This document shows positions 9,767 through 18,331 of a DNA stretch of 64,000 nt, piece after piece (positions within the stretch are counted from its first letter, which is position 1; every line of letters starts with the position of its first letter). The stretch spans positions 1,242,456 through 1,306,455 of the forward strand of contig NZ_JAPDMS010000001.1 of assembly GCF_026319365.1 (NCBI RefSeq), in the 5' to 3' direction. This stretch comes from Methylophaga sp. OBS1 (lineage in GTDB: Bacteria > Pseudomonadota > Gammaproteobacteria > Nitrosococcales > Methylophagaceae). The notes under the pieces were generated by a model. That model was not told the DNA's origin. It did no database searches and saw only the letters and a list, made by a program, of their open reading frames with translations. The position numbers and the translations under genes are program-made.

Positions 9767-10552
9767 TTACCAGAGCACCGGAAAACCCGACACTGTTGGT
9801 AAAGAATATTCTGATGGATAACGAACATCGACCAGATAAAGGCCATCCGGCGGCGCAGTAACACCGCCCCGACTTCTGTCAGCACTTCTCAGTACTTCCC
9901 CCGCCCATTCGACCGGCTTACTGCCATCACCAATCGACACAATCACACCGACCAGGTTACGCACCATATGATGGAGAAAAGAGCGTGCCTCGACATCAAC
10001 AGCAATGCAATCACCCTGCTTGCTGATAGCAATTTTATCCAGGGTTTTGATTGGACTTTTGGCCTGACATTCGCTGGCTCGGAAGGATGAGAAGTCATGA
10101 CGACCAACCAGTTGCTCAGCGGCCGCACGCATGCGTCCGATATCCAGTGGATGATGGTGCCACCACATTCGTTGGTGATGCACTGCTGAACGACTTAGCC
10201 GGTTCAGAATCAGATAACGATAACTGCGCTTAATCGCTGTAAAGCGGGCGTTGAAGTCATCGTCAACTTCCCTGACCCAATTGACAGATATATCTTTGGG
10301 CAGGTTGGCATTAATACCCAGAAGCCATCCACGCTGCTCCCGAACCGACTCGGTATCGAAGTGAACAACTTGATTAAGTGCGTGAACACCGGTGTCTGTT
10401 CTGCCGGCAGCGAACACTTCTACCTGATGATTGGCGACTGTCGACACCGCTTTTTGCAGTTCGTCCTGGACAGTGCGGGAATGCGGCTGGTACTGCCAGC
10501 CACAAAAATGGGTTCCGGCATATTCAACGCCGAGCGCAATCCTCACATTCAC
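9767..10552 (-). CDS. truA: tRNA pseudouridine(38-40) synthase
   Basis: Converts uridines 38-40 of the anticodon arm to pseudouridine. The catalytic aspartate motif AAGRTDTGVHALNQVVHF lies near residues 50-67, and RSFLHHMVRNLVG near 200. The 261-residue length is normal. It follows fimV by 6 bases, the conserved fimV-truA neighbourhood of Pseudomonas-like genomes. Confidence 0.95.
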   Translation of the reverse strand: MNVRIALGVEYAGTHFCGWQYQPHSRTVQDELQKAVSTVANHQVEVFAAGRTDTGVHALNQVVHFDTESVREQRGWLLGINANLPKDISVNWVREVDDDFNARFTAIKRSYRYLILNRLSRSAVHHQRMWWHHHPLDIGRMRAAAEQLVGRHDFSSFRASECQAKSPIKTLDKIAISKQGDCIAVDVEARSFLHHMVRNLVGVIVSIGDGSKPVEWAGEVLRSADRSRGGVTAPPDGLYLVDVRYPSEYSLPTVSGFPVLW

Positions 10553-10558
10553 TCCCTT

Positions 10559-13141
10559 TTAAGACAGGGAATTGAGCAATGCCTGAGCCCGATTCTTCTG
10601 TTCTTCGTTACCTTCTGCCAGTACTTCATTCAGGATACTGCGCGCCCCTTCCGGATCGCCCATATCAACATAAGCCGCTGCCAAATCCAGTTTGGTCTCT
10701 GCCTCGTCAATGTCGTCGAGATCACCGATATCAAACTCCAGGTCAGGCTCATCTTCCGTAGATGCAGTGAAATCATTTTCATCGGGCAGATCTTGTTCTG
10801 CTTCGGCAGTCTCCGTGGCAAAATCCTCATCAAAGGATAATGTCTCTTCACGCTCCCCTTCTTCAGCGATATCCAGGTTCAGTGAAGCGCTATCATCCTG
10901 CTCGCTGTCAGACAGTTCGTCTTTGTCATCGAAGCCGAAGTTGGTATCGAAAGATAACAAATCATCATCCAGATCATCCACGACCTGTTTGTCAGTGCTT
11001 TCCTGTGCTTCTGTTTCGGGCTCGGGCTCAGACTGAGATTCGGATCCAGTCTCAGAAACATCAGCCAGGTTGAACTCAAGGTGATCATTGTCCTTGTCTT
11101 CATCTTCAGCGGCGGTTTGCGCAGGCGCAGGCTCAGGCTCGAAGTCGGTCATACTGTCATCAGTATTCACTTCATCATCCTGAGTGGCTGTTTGCTGCTC
11201 GACAAACAGATAATGGGCCGGAGACAACTCCTGTCCCCATTGTTTGACTTCGGACCATTCAAAGCTTTCCGTATCGAACGGCGTGTCTTCCGCCAGTGAA
11301 ATGAACGCTTCTGTCTGCTGCTGCTTATACAACACAAACAATAATTTGTAGGCTACCAGCGTGTTATCAGGCTCAATATTTCTGGCTTCTTCCAGCGAGT
11401 TCCTGGCCTGTACATAGTCAGCATACCCCACGAACATATCCGCTTGTTCAACCAGTTCTGCAACCGATTTTTCCTGTTCATGCTCTTGTTCCGATAGCGG
11501 TGCATCAGTGATGTCGTCACCTGTCACCGGGGCGACTACCGTGGTGTCTGAGACCTCATTATCAGCCCCTTTGTCCATTTTTTTCACCGCTTCATCCCAG
11601 CTCACATCACGGTTGTTGCGACGCGCCAGTAACCAAAGCAGCAGTAATACCAACAACAGGCCCAACGCAGCCGGTAGTTTGTTGTCATTGAGGAATTGCT
11701 TGACCTGATCGATGGTGGAATGTACCTCGTCAGCTTCAAGATTAAGTGCTTGTGCGGTCGTGCTGATGACATCCTCATCTGCGGCTGTTTGCACCGGTGA
11801 AGGCTGTTCGGTTTCATCTTCAGTGTCTGAGCCTGGTTCCTGATCCTCAAGTTCAGTCTCAGCGGGAGTGTCATTAGAGTCAGCTGATGGCGCTGACGGC
11901 GCTTCAGAGTCGACTATCATGGCTGCCTGATCAGCAAGCGCCGGGTCCTCTTCTTCAAGCATCGACTGTAAGCGGGCCAGATCAGCATCTTTCAGTGAAA
12001 TCAATCGACGCATGGTTTCGAGTTGCTCTTCCATGGCATCCATACGCTGTTTGAAATCGATGTTTTCCTGAGTTTGCGCTTCGATGGTTTCTTGAGCCAG
12101 TGTTAATTGCTCAGTTAACTTTTTGATATCTTCATTGCCCGCCACGTTAGGTGAGGCGTCATCTTCTGATGTCGCCGCATCTTCAGGTGCAACCAGCTTG
12201 AGACGACCATCTGATGACGCTGCGTCCGAAGTATCAACATTCGATGTTGACGCTTCACTGTCGGTCTGGTCAGTTTGCGTCTGTGCCGACGCAGTATCAG
12301 CCTCGGTGTTCGGGTCTTCAGACTGTGTTGCTACCTGAGCGGCAGGCGCAGAAGAGACAGGCTGTTGGTTGCGGTTCTTCCAGGCTGAATTCTGTTCGGT
12401 AAAGGCGGCTCTCGCCTCAGCGGGCGACATTGCCGTGATCTCACTACGCGGGGGAATCTGGAGTGTCACACCGGCTTGAAGACCATTGACATTCTGATTT
12501 TTGAAAGCCCTGGGATTGGCGTTGAGCAGCGCCATCATCATCTGATGCACTGTGATGCTGTTATCCGGTCGGGTATTAGCTGCGACATTCCAGAGTGTGT
12601 CACTTCGTTTTACCGCATAACTACCGGGACTGTTATCTGTATTTTGAGACAGATAGCGATCCGTAGTCGAGGTCTGAGTCGATGGTGTTGTCGGTTCACT
12701 GGGCCGTTCAGTGCCACGAACCGCTTGTGTCACGTATTCAGGCGGGTCAAGTAATACCGTGTACTCACGGAGCAGAATGCCAGACCCCGCTGTGGCCGTA
12801 ATCAAAAAATCAAGGAAGGGTTCTTTGATGGGCTGCTTGGATGTAATCAGAATCTTGTCACGGCCATTCGACTCAACGATGTCGAACTGCATTTGACTCA
12901 GCAGGATGCTGCGATTCAGACCTGCCTTGGTGAATTCAGCATCAGATGCCATTTTCACCTGCAAGTTATCCTTTTCATCCGGCTGCAGTGCAGTGAGGCC
13001 AATTTCAGCTTTGAAAGGTTCATTCAAAGCCGACATGACCTCAATCTTACCTAGGCCAAAAGCGTGACTGGTGAGAGGCGTGAAAAAACCCATTGTGGCA
13101 GCCGCCACCATTCCGGCCAGAACCTGTTTCTTCATCGTCAT
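10559..13141 (-). CDS. fimV: FimV-family peptidoglycan-binding hub protein
   Basis: Inner-membrane and periplasmic scaffold that, in Pseudomonas, supports type IV pilus assembly and polar organisation. Order of parts: signal peptide (to SHA near residue 27), the conserved FimV N-terminal domain with LGKIEVMSALNEPFKAEI, a LysM module at about 170-235 (YAVKRSDTLWNVA), a coiled coil near 340-400, one membrane span near 488-507 (rich in Leu), a very acidic cytoplasmic tail with TPR-like pieces, and the FimV C-terminal motif ending QALLNSLS. Start may be the ATG at 13141 or 13135. The pilus operon elsewhere in this window is a possible client, but FimV is common in this chromosomal position whatever pilus is present. 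Confidence 0.9.
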   Translation of the reverse strand: MTMKKQVLAGMVAAATMGFFTPLTSHAFGLGKIEVMSALNEPFKAEIGLTALQPDEKDNLQVKMASDAEFTKAGLNRSILLSQMQFDIVESNGRDKILITSKQPIKEPFLDFLITATAGSGILLREYTVLLDPPEYVTQAVRGTERPSEPTTPSTQTSTTDRYLSQNTDNSPGSYAVKRSDTLWNVAANTRPDNSITVHQMMMALLNANPRAFKNQNVNGLQAGVTLQIPPRSEITAMSPAEARAAFTEQNSAWKNRNQQPVSSAPAAQVATQSEDPNTEADTASAQTQTDQTDSEASTSNVDTSDAASSDGRLKLVAPEDAATSEDDASPNVAGNEDIKKLTEQLTLAQETIEAQTQENIDFKQRMDAMEEQLETMRRLISLKDADLARLQSMLEEEDPALADQAAMIVDSEAPSAPSADSNDTPAETELEDQEPGSDTEDETEQPSPVQTAADEDVISTTAQALNLEADEVHSTIDQVKQFLNDNKLPAALGLLLVLLLLWLLARRNNRDVSWDEAVKKMDKGADNEVSDTTVVAPVTGDDITDAPLSEQEHEQEKSVAELVEQADMFVGYADYVQARNSLEEARNIEPDNTLVAYKLLFVLYKQQQTEAFISLAEDTPFDTESFEWSEVKQWGQELSPAHYLFVEQQTATQDDEVNTDDSMTDFEPEPAPAQTAAEDEDKDNDHLEFNLADVSETGSESQSEPEPETEAQESTDKQVVDDLDDDLLSFDTNFGFDDKDELSDSEQDDSASLNLDIAEEGEREETLSFDEDFATETAEAEQDLPDENDFTASTEDEPDLEFDIGDLDDIDEAETKLDLAAAYVDMGDPEGARSILNEVLAEGNEEQKNRAQALLNSLS

Positions 13142-13165
13142 CCCCTCACCCTTCCTATGCGCTGA

Positions 13166-14188
13166 TCAAAGGTAGTTTTCGACCAGAACTTCTGCAATTT
13201 GTACGCTGTTCAGTGCTGCGCCTTTACGAACATTATCCGCAACTACCCACAAATTCAAACCGTTTGGATGAGAGATATCCTCACGGATACGGCCGACATA
13301 GACAGGATCATGACCAGAGGCTTCCGTCACAGCGGTGGGATAGCCGCCATCATTACGATCGTCGAGCACAACAATGCCCGGAGACTGCTTCAGCAATTCG
13401 GTTGCCTGCTCAGCAGTCATCTTGTCACGGGTTTCGATATGAATCGCTTCCGAGTGACCAAAGAAAACGGGTACACGCACTGCTGTCGGGTTCACCAGAA
13501 TATTCTCATCACCCATGATCTTGCGGGTCTCCCACACCATCTTCATTTCTTCTTTGGTGTAGCCGTTATCCTGGAACACATCAATTTGCGGCAGCACATT
13601 GAAGGCGATCTGCTTGGGATAAACACTGGATTCTACCGGACGACCATTAAGCAAATCCGCTGTCTGCTTGGCCAGTTCGTCCATCGCCGGCTTACCCGAG
13701 CCTGAAACTGCCTGATAGGTGCAGACATTAACGCGGGTGATACCAACCGCATCATAAATCGGCTTCAGTGCCACCATCATCTGAATGGTAGAGCAGTTGG
13801 GATTAGCAATAATGCCGCGATTTTTGTAGTCTGCAACGGCTTCCGGATTTACTTCCGGTACGACCAGGGGGATATCTTTGTCGTAACGAAATTGTGAGGT
13901 GTTATCAATCACCACACATCCGGCAGCGGCCGCTTTCGGTGCGTATTCCGCAGACACGCTGGCACCTGGCGAGAACAGGCCGACCTGAACTTTGGAGAAA
14001 TCAAATGTCGCCAGGTCTTCAACGACCAGTGATTTGTTACCAAAACTGACTCTGCTGCCGGCACTGCGCTCACTGGCCAGTGCATAGACTTTACCGACCG
14101 GGAAATTACGCTGGTGCAGAATCTCCAGCATGGTTTCACCGACAGCGCCGGTGGCGCCTACGACTGCAACATCAACTTGTTTACTCAC
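13166..14188 (-). CDS. asd: Aspartate-semialdehyde dehydrogenase
   Basis: Reduces aspartyl phosphate to aspartate semialdehyde, feeding lysine, diaminopimelate, threonine and methionine synthesis. The 340-residue protein has the NADP loop VVGATGAVGETML, the active-site cysteine in IIANPNCSTIQMM, and the substrate histidine in FFGHSEAIHIET. It is of the short, archaeal/Gram-positive-like type rather than the E. coli type. It starts 21 bases after leuB. Confidence 0.95.
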   Translation of the reverse strand: MSKQVDVAVVGATGAVGETMLEILHQRNFPVGKVYALASERSAGSRVSFGNKSLVVEDLATFDFSKVQVGLFSPGASVSAEYAPKAAAAGCVVIDNTSQFRYDKDIPLVVPEVNPEAVADYKNRGIIANPNCSTIQMMVALKPIYDAVGITRVNVCTYQAVSGSGKPAMDELAKQTADLLNGRPVESSVYPKQIAFNVLPQIDVFQDNGYTKEEMKMVWETRKIMGDENILVNPTAVRVPVFFGHSEAIHIETRDKMTAEQATELLKQSPGIVVLDDRNDGGYPTAVTEASGHDPVYVGRIREDISHPNGLNLWVVADNVRKGAALNSVQIAEVLVENYL

Positions 14189-14209
14189 ATTTCACCTTTT
14201 GTCTTGGGT

Positions 14210-15280
14210 TTAAAGTGCTGCGACCACCGCATCGCCCATTTCCGATGTCGATACTCGGGTGCTGCCTTCTGAATAGATATCGGCCGTTCTGAGACCGTTA
14301 TCCAGCACCTGGCTCACAGCATTTTCGATTCGATCAGCCATGACGGCCTCATCGAGCGTATAACGTAACATCATAGCAGCTGACAGAATGGTTGCCAGCG
14401 GGTTAGCCATATTCTGACCCGCGATATCCGGGGCGCTGCCATGAATCGGCTCGTACATCCCTTTACTGTTTTCATCCAGTGATGCCGATGGCAGCATACC
14501 GATAGAACCCGTCAGCATGGAGGCACAGTCAGACAGAATGTCACCGAACATATTGGTGGTCACCATCACGTCAAATTGCTTGGGTGCCCGCACCAGTTGC
14601 ATCGCCGCGTTATCCACGTACATGTGACTCAGTTCGACAGCGGGGTAATCCTTCGCCAATTCTGTCATAGTTTCACGCCAGAGTTCCGTGCACTCCAGCA
14701 CATTTGCCTTATCCACCGAGCACACACGGCCCTGGCGTTTACCAGCGATATCAAACGCGACCTTACCGATACGCTGGATTTCGCTTTCACGATAAACCAG
14801 GGTGTTATAGCCCTGCTTTTCACCATTTTCCAGCGTACGGATACCGCGTGGCTGGCCGAAGTAAATACCGCCTGTCAGCTCACGCACAATCATCAAATCC
14901 AGACCGGCGACGACATCCGGTTTAAGCGTGGATGCCCCGGCCAGTTGCGGATACAGGATGGCAGGACGCAGGTTGGCAAACAGGTTGAGTTCGCTGCGAA
15001 GACCCAGCAAGCCTTTTTCCGGACGGACACTGATATCGAGTGACTCCCATTTGTAGCCACCCACAGCACCAAGCAGAATCGCATCCGCCTCTTTGGCCAT
15101 GGTCAGCGTCGCTTCTGGTAACGGAGTGCCTGTCTCGTCATAGGCGGCACCACCAACCAGCCCATAATCCAGACTGATATCCAGTCCTTCAGTGCGGAGT
15201 TTTTCCAATACCTTGACCGCTTCGGCAACGATCTCAGGACCAATCCCGTCGCCGGGCAGAACTGCTATTTTTTTTGTCAT
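14210..15280 (-). CDS. leuB: 3-isopropylmalate dehydrogenase
   Basis: Oxidatively decarboxylates 3-isopropylmalate in leucine synthesis. The 356-residue protein starts [14 protein letters not shown] and has the family arginines in [16 protein letters not shown], the [10 protein letters not shown] loop with its metal Asp, and the C-terminal [16 protein letters not shown] region. It is 30 bases after leuD and shares the leucine operon remnant leuD-leuB. Confidence 0.97.
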   Translation of the reverse strand: MTKKIAVLPGDGIGPEIVAEAVKVLEKLRTEGLDISLDYGLVGGAAYDETGTPLPEATLTMAKEADAILLGAVGGYKWESLDISVRPEKGLLGLRSELNLFANLRPAILYPQLAGASTLKPDVVAGLDLMIVRELTGGIYFGQPRGIRTLENGEKQGYNTLVYRESEIQRIGKVAFDIAGKRQGRVCSVDKANVLECTELWRETMTELAKDYPAVELSHMYVDNAAMQLVRAPKQFDVMVTTNMFGDILSDCASMLTGSIGMLPSASLDENSKGMYEPIHGSAPDIAGQNMANPLATILSAAMMLRYTLDEAVMADRIENAVSQVLDNGLRTADIYSEGSTRVSTSEMGDAVVAAL

Positions 15281-15310
15281 TTTACTTTCTTTAAATTGCT
15301 CTATCTGGTT

Positions 15311-15949
15311 TCAGGAAAACAGCCAGGGCGCTTCCTGCTTACGTTTGGCTTCGTAGGCTTCGATCTCAGCGGTGTGCTGCAGCGTCAGACCAATATCATC
15401 GAGTCCTTCCTGCAGACAGTGCTTTTTGAAGCTGTCAATCTCGAACTCGATAACTTCACCATCGGGCAGTGTAATCGTCTGCGCCGCTAAATCAACCTTG
15501 AGCTGGTAACCGGGCGTGGCTTCAACCTGAGCAAACAGCTTGTTGATCAGCTCCTCTTCCAGCGTGATAGCAAGAATGCCGTTCTTGCTGGTGTTACTGA
15601 AGAAAATATCAGCAAAGCTCGGCGCGATAATGACACGGATGCCAAAATCATCCAGGGCCCAGACCGCATGTTCACGGCTGGAACCACAACCAAAATTCTC
15701 CCGGGCCAGCAGGATGGTACCGCCTTTATAACGCGGCTGATTCAACTCAAAGTCGGGATTTATCGGCCGCTGACTGCAGTCCTGACCTGGTTCACCATGA
15801 TCCAGATAACGCCATTCATCAAACAGATTGGGACCGAAGCCGGTACGTTTGATGGATTTTAAAAACTGCTTGGGGATGATGGCATCGGTATCCACATTAG
15901 GTCTGTCCATAGGGATAACAATGCCGGTTTCAACTGAAAACTTTTGCAT
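15311..15949 (-). CDS. leuD: 3-isopropylmalate dehydratase small subunit
   Basis: Swivelling small subunit of isopropylmalate isomerase; needs LeuC, which carries the iron-sulfur cluster. The 212-residue protein has the family signature [20 protein letters not shown] and [20 protein letters not shown] [17 protein letters not shown] near the N-terminus. The gene upstream on the same strand is a YceI-family gene, not leuC, so the large subunit must be encoded elsewhere. Confidence 0.96.
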   Translation of the reverse strand: MQKFSVETGIVIPMDRPNVDTDAIIPKQFLKSIKRTGFGPNLFDEWRYLDHGEPGQDCSQRPINPDFELNQPRYKGGTILLARENFGCGSSREHAVWALDDFGIRVIIAPSFADIFFSNTSKNGILAITLEEELINKLFAQVEATPGYQLKVDLAAQTITLPDGEVIEFEIDSFKKHCLQEGLDDIGLTLQHTAEIEAYEAKRKQEAPWLFS

Positions 15950-15968
15950 GACGCGGATTAAACCTCTT

Positions 15969-16556
15969 TTACATCGCGTTCAATGTTAAATAAAAACTGA
16001 CTGGAACCGCCTGGCTGATGCTGGGCAGACCGGCCAGTTCACGTAATTTTTCCAAGCCTTTGACCAAGTCGTAATCAGCCACATTGAGAATGACCGGCTG
16101 ATTGGAGACGACAAGCAGCTCACTGTCACTGACTTTGGTGACCAGCAACGTCATTGTCACGGCTTGTTTCTGTCCGTGTAGATCCAGTTCAGCATCCACG
16201 GTCAGATTGTTTGATTGTCCCGCTTCGAGCTCGGCAATCATGGCGGGGTCGATCCTGGCCTGCAGAGCAGCTGTTGGATAGGCATCGACCTCAAAGAAAA
16301 ACTCTTTCATTCGCGAGTCACGGATTTCGATGCCGGTATTGACGCTGGTCAGATCGATCTCAAGCGCGAGGTCACCCGCCTCGCTGACAGATCCTGCAAT
16401 CCAGTCAAAGTGATGGACCTCAGCAATATTATTTTTCTTGACCGACACAAAGCTGAGTTGAGATTTGCCATTATCCACCTGCCAGGAAGCCGCTGAAGCC
16501 ATAGTGGATGCCAGCAATAAACTCAATAAATAAACGGTTCTGTGAAGATATTTCAT
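15969..16556 (-). CDS. Periplasmic YceI-family lipocalin-like protein
   Basis: YceI proteins are small periplasmic beta-barrels that bind polyisoprenoid or similar lipids; their physiological role is not settled. The 195-residue protein has a signal peptide ending in ASA near residue 22 ([19 protein letters not shown] start), then [17 protein letters not shown]. It also has the family's internal pattern [19 protein letters not shown], corresponding to the usual R(D/N)xHLx(S/T)xxFFD-like stretch, and [12 protein letters not shown]. It sits between the stator genes and leuD with gaps of 12 and 19 bases, so it may be co-transcribed with either. Confidence 0.8.
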   Translation of the reverse strand: MKYLHRTVYLLSLLLASTMASAASWQVDNGKSQLSFVSVKKNNIAEVHHFDWIAGSVSEAGDLALEIDLTSVNTGIEIRDSRMKEFFFEVDAYPTAALQARIDPAMIAELEAGQSNNLTVDAELDLHGQKQAVTMTLLVTKVSDSELLVVSNQPVILNVADYDLVKGLEKLRELAGLPSISQAVPVSFYLTLNAM

Positions 16557-16568
16557 TATCTACTCCTG

Positions 16569-17462
16569 TTATTGGTATAGCGGGCTGATTTCACTATCGA
16601 CGGATTCGTGGTCCTGCATCAGTTCGTCAATAGATCGAGTCAGTTCCTCCTCAACGGCTGATTTGAGGACAATAATCTCTACCCGGCGGTTTTGAGCCCG
16701 GTTTTCCGTGGTGTCATTAGGCACCAGAGGCTTGGTATCCGCGTAGCCTTCCAACACGAAACGCTCAGCGGGTATCTGACCGGGGGCCAGTAACTCATGC
16801 ACCACCGATGTGGCCCGCGATGTGGACAATTCCCAGTTGGAACGATATCGCGGGGTATTAATCGGCACATTGTCCGTGTGCCCTGCCACGGCAATGCGAC
16901 CATCCGTCGTCAGTAACACATCGTGAATCTTGCGCAGGATCGGGACAAATCCTGGATTCAGTCGCGCATCACCTGAGGGAAAGGATCCTTTTTCTCTGAT
17001 TCGGATCACGATACGACTGAACTGGCTCTCTACGACAATCAATCCATCCTGGATCTCCTGCTCCAAGGCTTCCCTGAATTCCTGGGTCTCTTCAGCCACT
17101 TCCTTGACCTGCTGTTGAGCCAGCTGTTCGGCATCCGCAGTGACCTTGAGCTGTTCGCGAGTTTCGTCCATTGTATCCTGTCTGACCACTTTCAGGGGAG
17201 TCGGTTTAGGTTCCCCCGGACTGAACTCCTGTGCAATGATGCTGGTACCCTCAGGAATTTCATCTTTGGGAACCTCACGTTGAACACCAAATGCATTTTC
17301 CAGTGATTTGACCACCATCTTGTATTTCAACGCATCAATTTCAGCGAAGGACAGCAGCAACACAAAGAAGCACATCAGCAGTGACATCAGGTCGGCAAAG
17401 GTCGCCATATAGGCGGGTAAGCCTTCCGCGTCGCGTTTGGCTCTGTTCGGATTCTCGCTCAT
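16569..17462 (-). CDS. pomB: Flagellar motor stator protein, PomB/MotB
   Basis: Peptidoglycan-anchored stator subunit of the flagellar motor. One N-terminal span contains the ion-binding aspartate in MATFADLMSLLMCFFVLLL, which is close to PomB of marine vibrios and suggests sodium drive. The C-terminal half is an OmpA-like domain with VAGHTDNVPI and NRRVEIIVLK. The 297-residue length is normal. It follows pomA by 17 bases. No other flagellar genes are in the window, so the motor itself is encoded elsewhere. Confidence 0.9.
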   Translation of the reverse strand: MSENPNRAKRDAEGLPAYMATFADLMSLLMCFFVLLLSFAEIDALKYKMVVKSLENAFGVQREVPKDEIPEGTSIIAQEFSPGEPKPTPLKVVRQDTMDETREQLKVTADAEQLAQQQVKEVAEETQEFREALEQEIQDGLIVVESQFSRIVIRIREKGSFPSGDARLNPGFVPILRKIHDVLLTTDGRIAVAGHTDNVPINTPRYRSNWELSTSRATSVVHELLAPGQIPAERFVLEGYADTKPLVPNDTTENRAQNRRVEIIVLKSAVEEELTRSIDELMQDHESVDSEISPLYQ

Positions 17463-17479
17463 AGACTAAGACCGCTGCG

Positions 17480-18247
17480 TCAGGCTGCGGCTTCTTCTTC
17501 GCTGTCACGCTTGGAGGCGGGCAGGAAGTTTTTCAGAATCTCACCCAGAATTTTGGGGTTCTGGCCTTCCTGAATGCCGAGCACACTCTCGATAATGATG
17601 TTTTTGTTCATCAGCTCTTCACTACTTCGCAATGACAGCTTGTCGGCGATAGGCAGAGCAAACATATTGGCGAGCATGGCGCCGTAGAGGGTGGTCAGCA
17701 GTGCCACAGCCATTGCAGGACCAATCGACTTGGGGTCAGACATGTTGCTCAGCATTTGAACCAGCCCCACCAGCGTCCCGATCATACCCATTGCCGGTGC
17801 CGCATCCCCCATCGCTTTGAAAATCTGCTGACCGACACTGTGGCGGTTAAGCGTTTCATTCAACTCCGTCAGCAAAGCCTTTTTTACCACCGCGGGTTCG
17901 TGACCGTCGACCAGCATCATAATGCCCTTGGAAAGCACCGGATTGCTGATTTCCTGGCGCTCCAGAGCCAGCAGGCCCTCTTTACGGGCTATACCGGCAA
18001 GCTCTACGACGTTGTCGATAATCGCCTGAGGTGATTCGGATTTATGCAGAAAGGCTTTGGTCGCCGTTTTTATCGAACCGATAAACTGCCCCAGGGTGAA
18101 TCGCATCAAAACCACGGCAAAGGTCCCGCCGAGAACGATGGCCAAAGAGGGCATGTTGACAAAAGTACCAGCCGCCGCACCCAGTGCGATGGTTGCGATA
18201 ATCAATCCCCAGGCGGTCACAAGGCCCAGCAGCGTAGCAAGATCCAC
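17480..18247 (-). CDS. pomA: Flagellar motor stator protein, PomA/MotA
   Basis: Four-span partner of PomB that forms the ion channel and exerts force on the rotor. The 255-residue sequence starts MDLATLLGL and has the motifs GDAAPAMGMIGTLVGLV and IGPAMAVALLTTLYGA, as in PomA (sodium type). The large cytoplasmic loop lies at about residues 60-150. The start is ATG at 18247. The nearest upstream gene, a substrate-binding lipoprotein, ends 84 bases away. Confidence 0.92.
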   Translation of the reverse strand: MDLATLLGLVTAWGLIIATIALGAAAGTFVNMPSLAIVLGGTFAVVLMRFTLGQFIGSIKTATKAFLHKSESPQAIIDNVVELAGIARKEGLLALERQEISNPVLSKGIMMLVDGHEPAVVKKALLTELNETLNRHSVGQQIFKAMGDAAPAMGMIGTLVGLVQMLSNMSDPKSIGPAMAVALLTTLYGAMLANMFALPIADKLSLRSSEELMNKNIIIESVLGIQEGQNPKILGEILKNFLPASKRDSEEEAAA

Positions 18248-18331
18248 TCTTAAACTCCCTCTATAGCATCCGGCAGAAACAGCATAAATTCAGCGGGTAT
18301 TTTACCGAACAGTTCACAAAAAATCTGCTGC

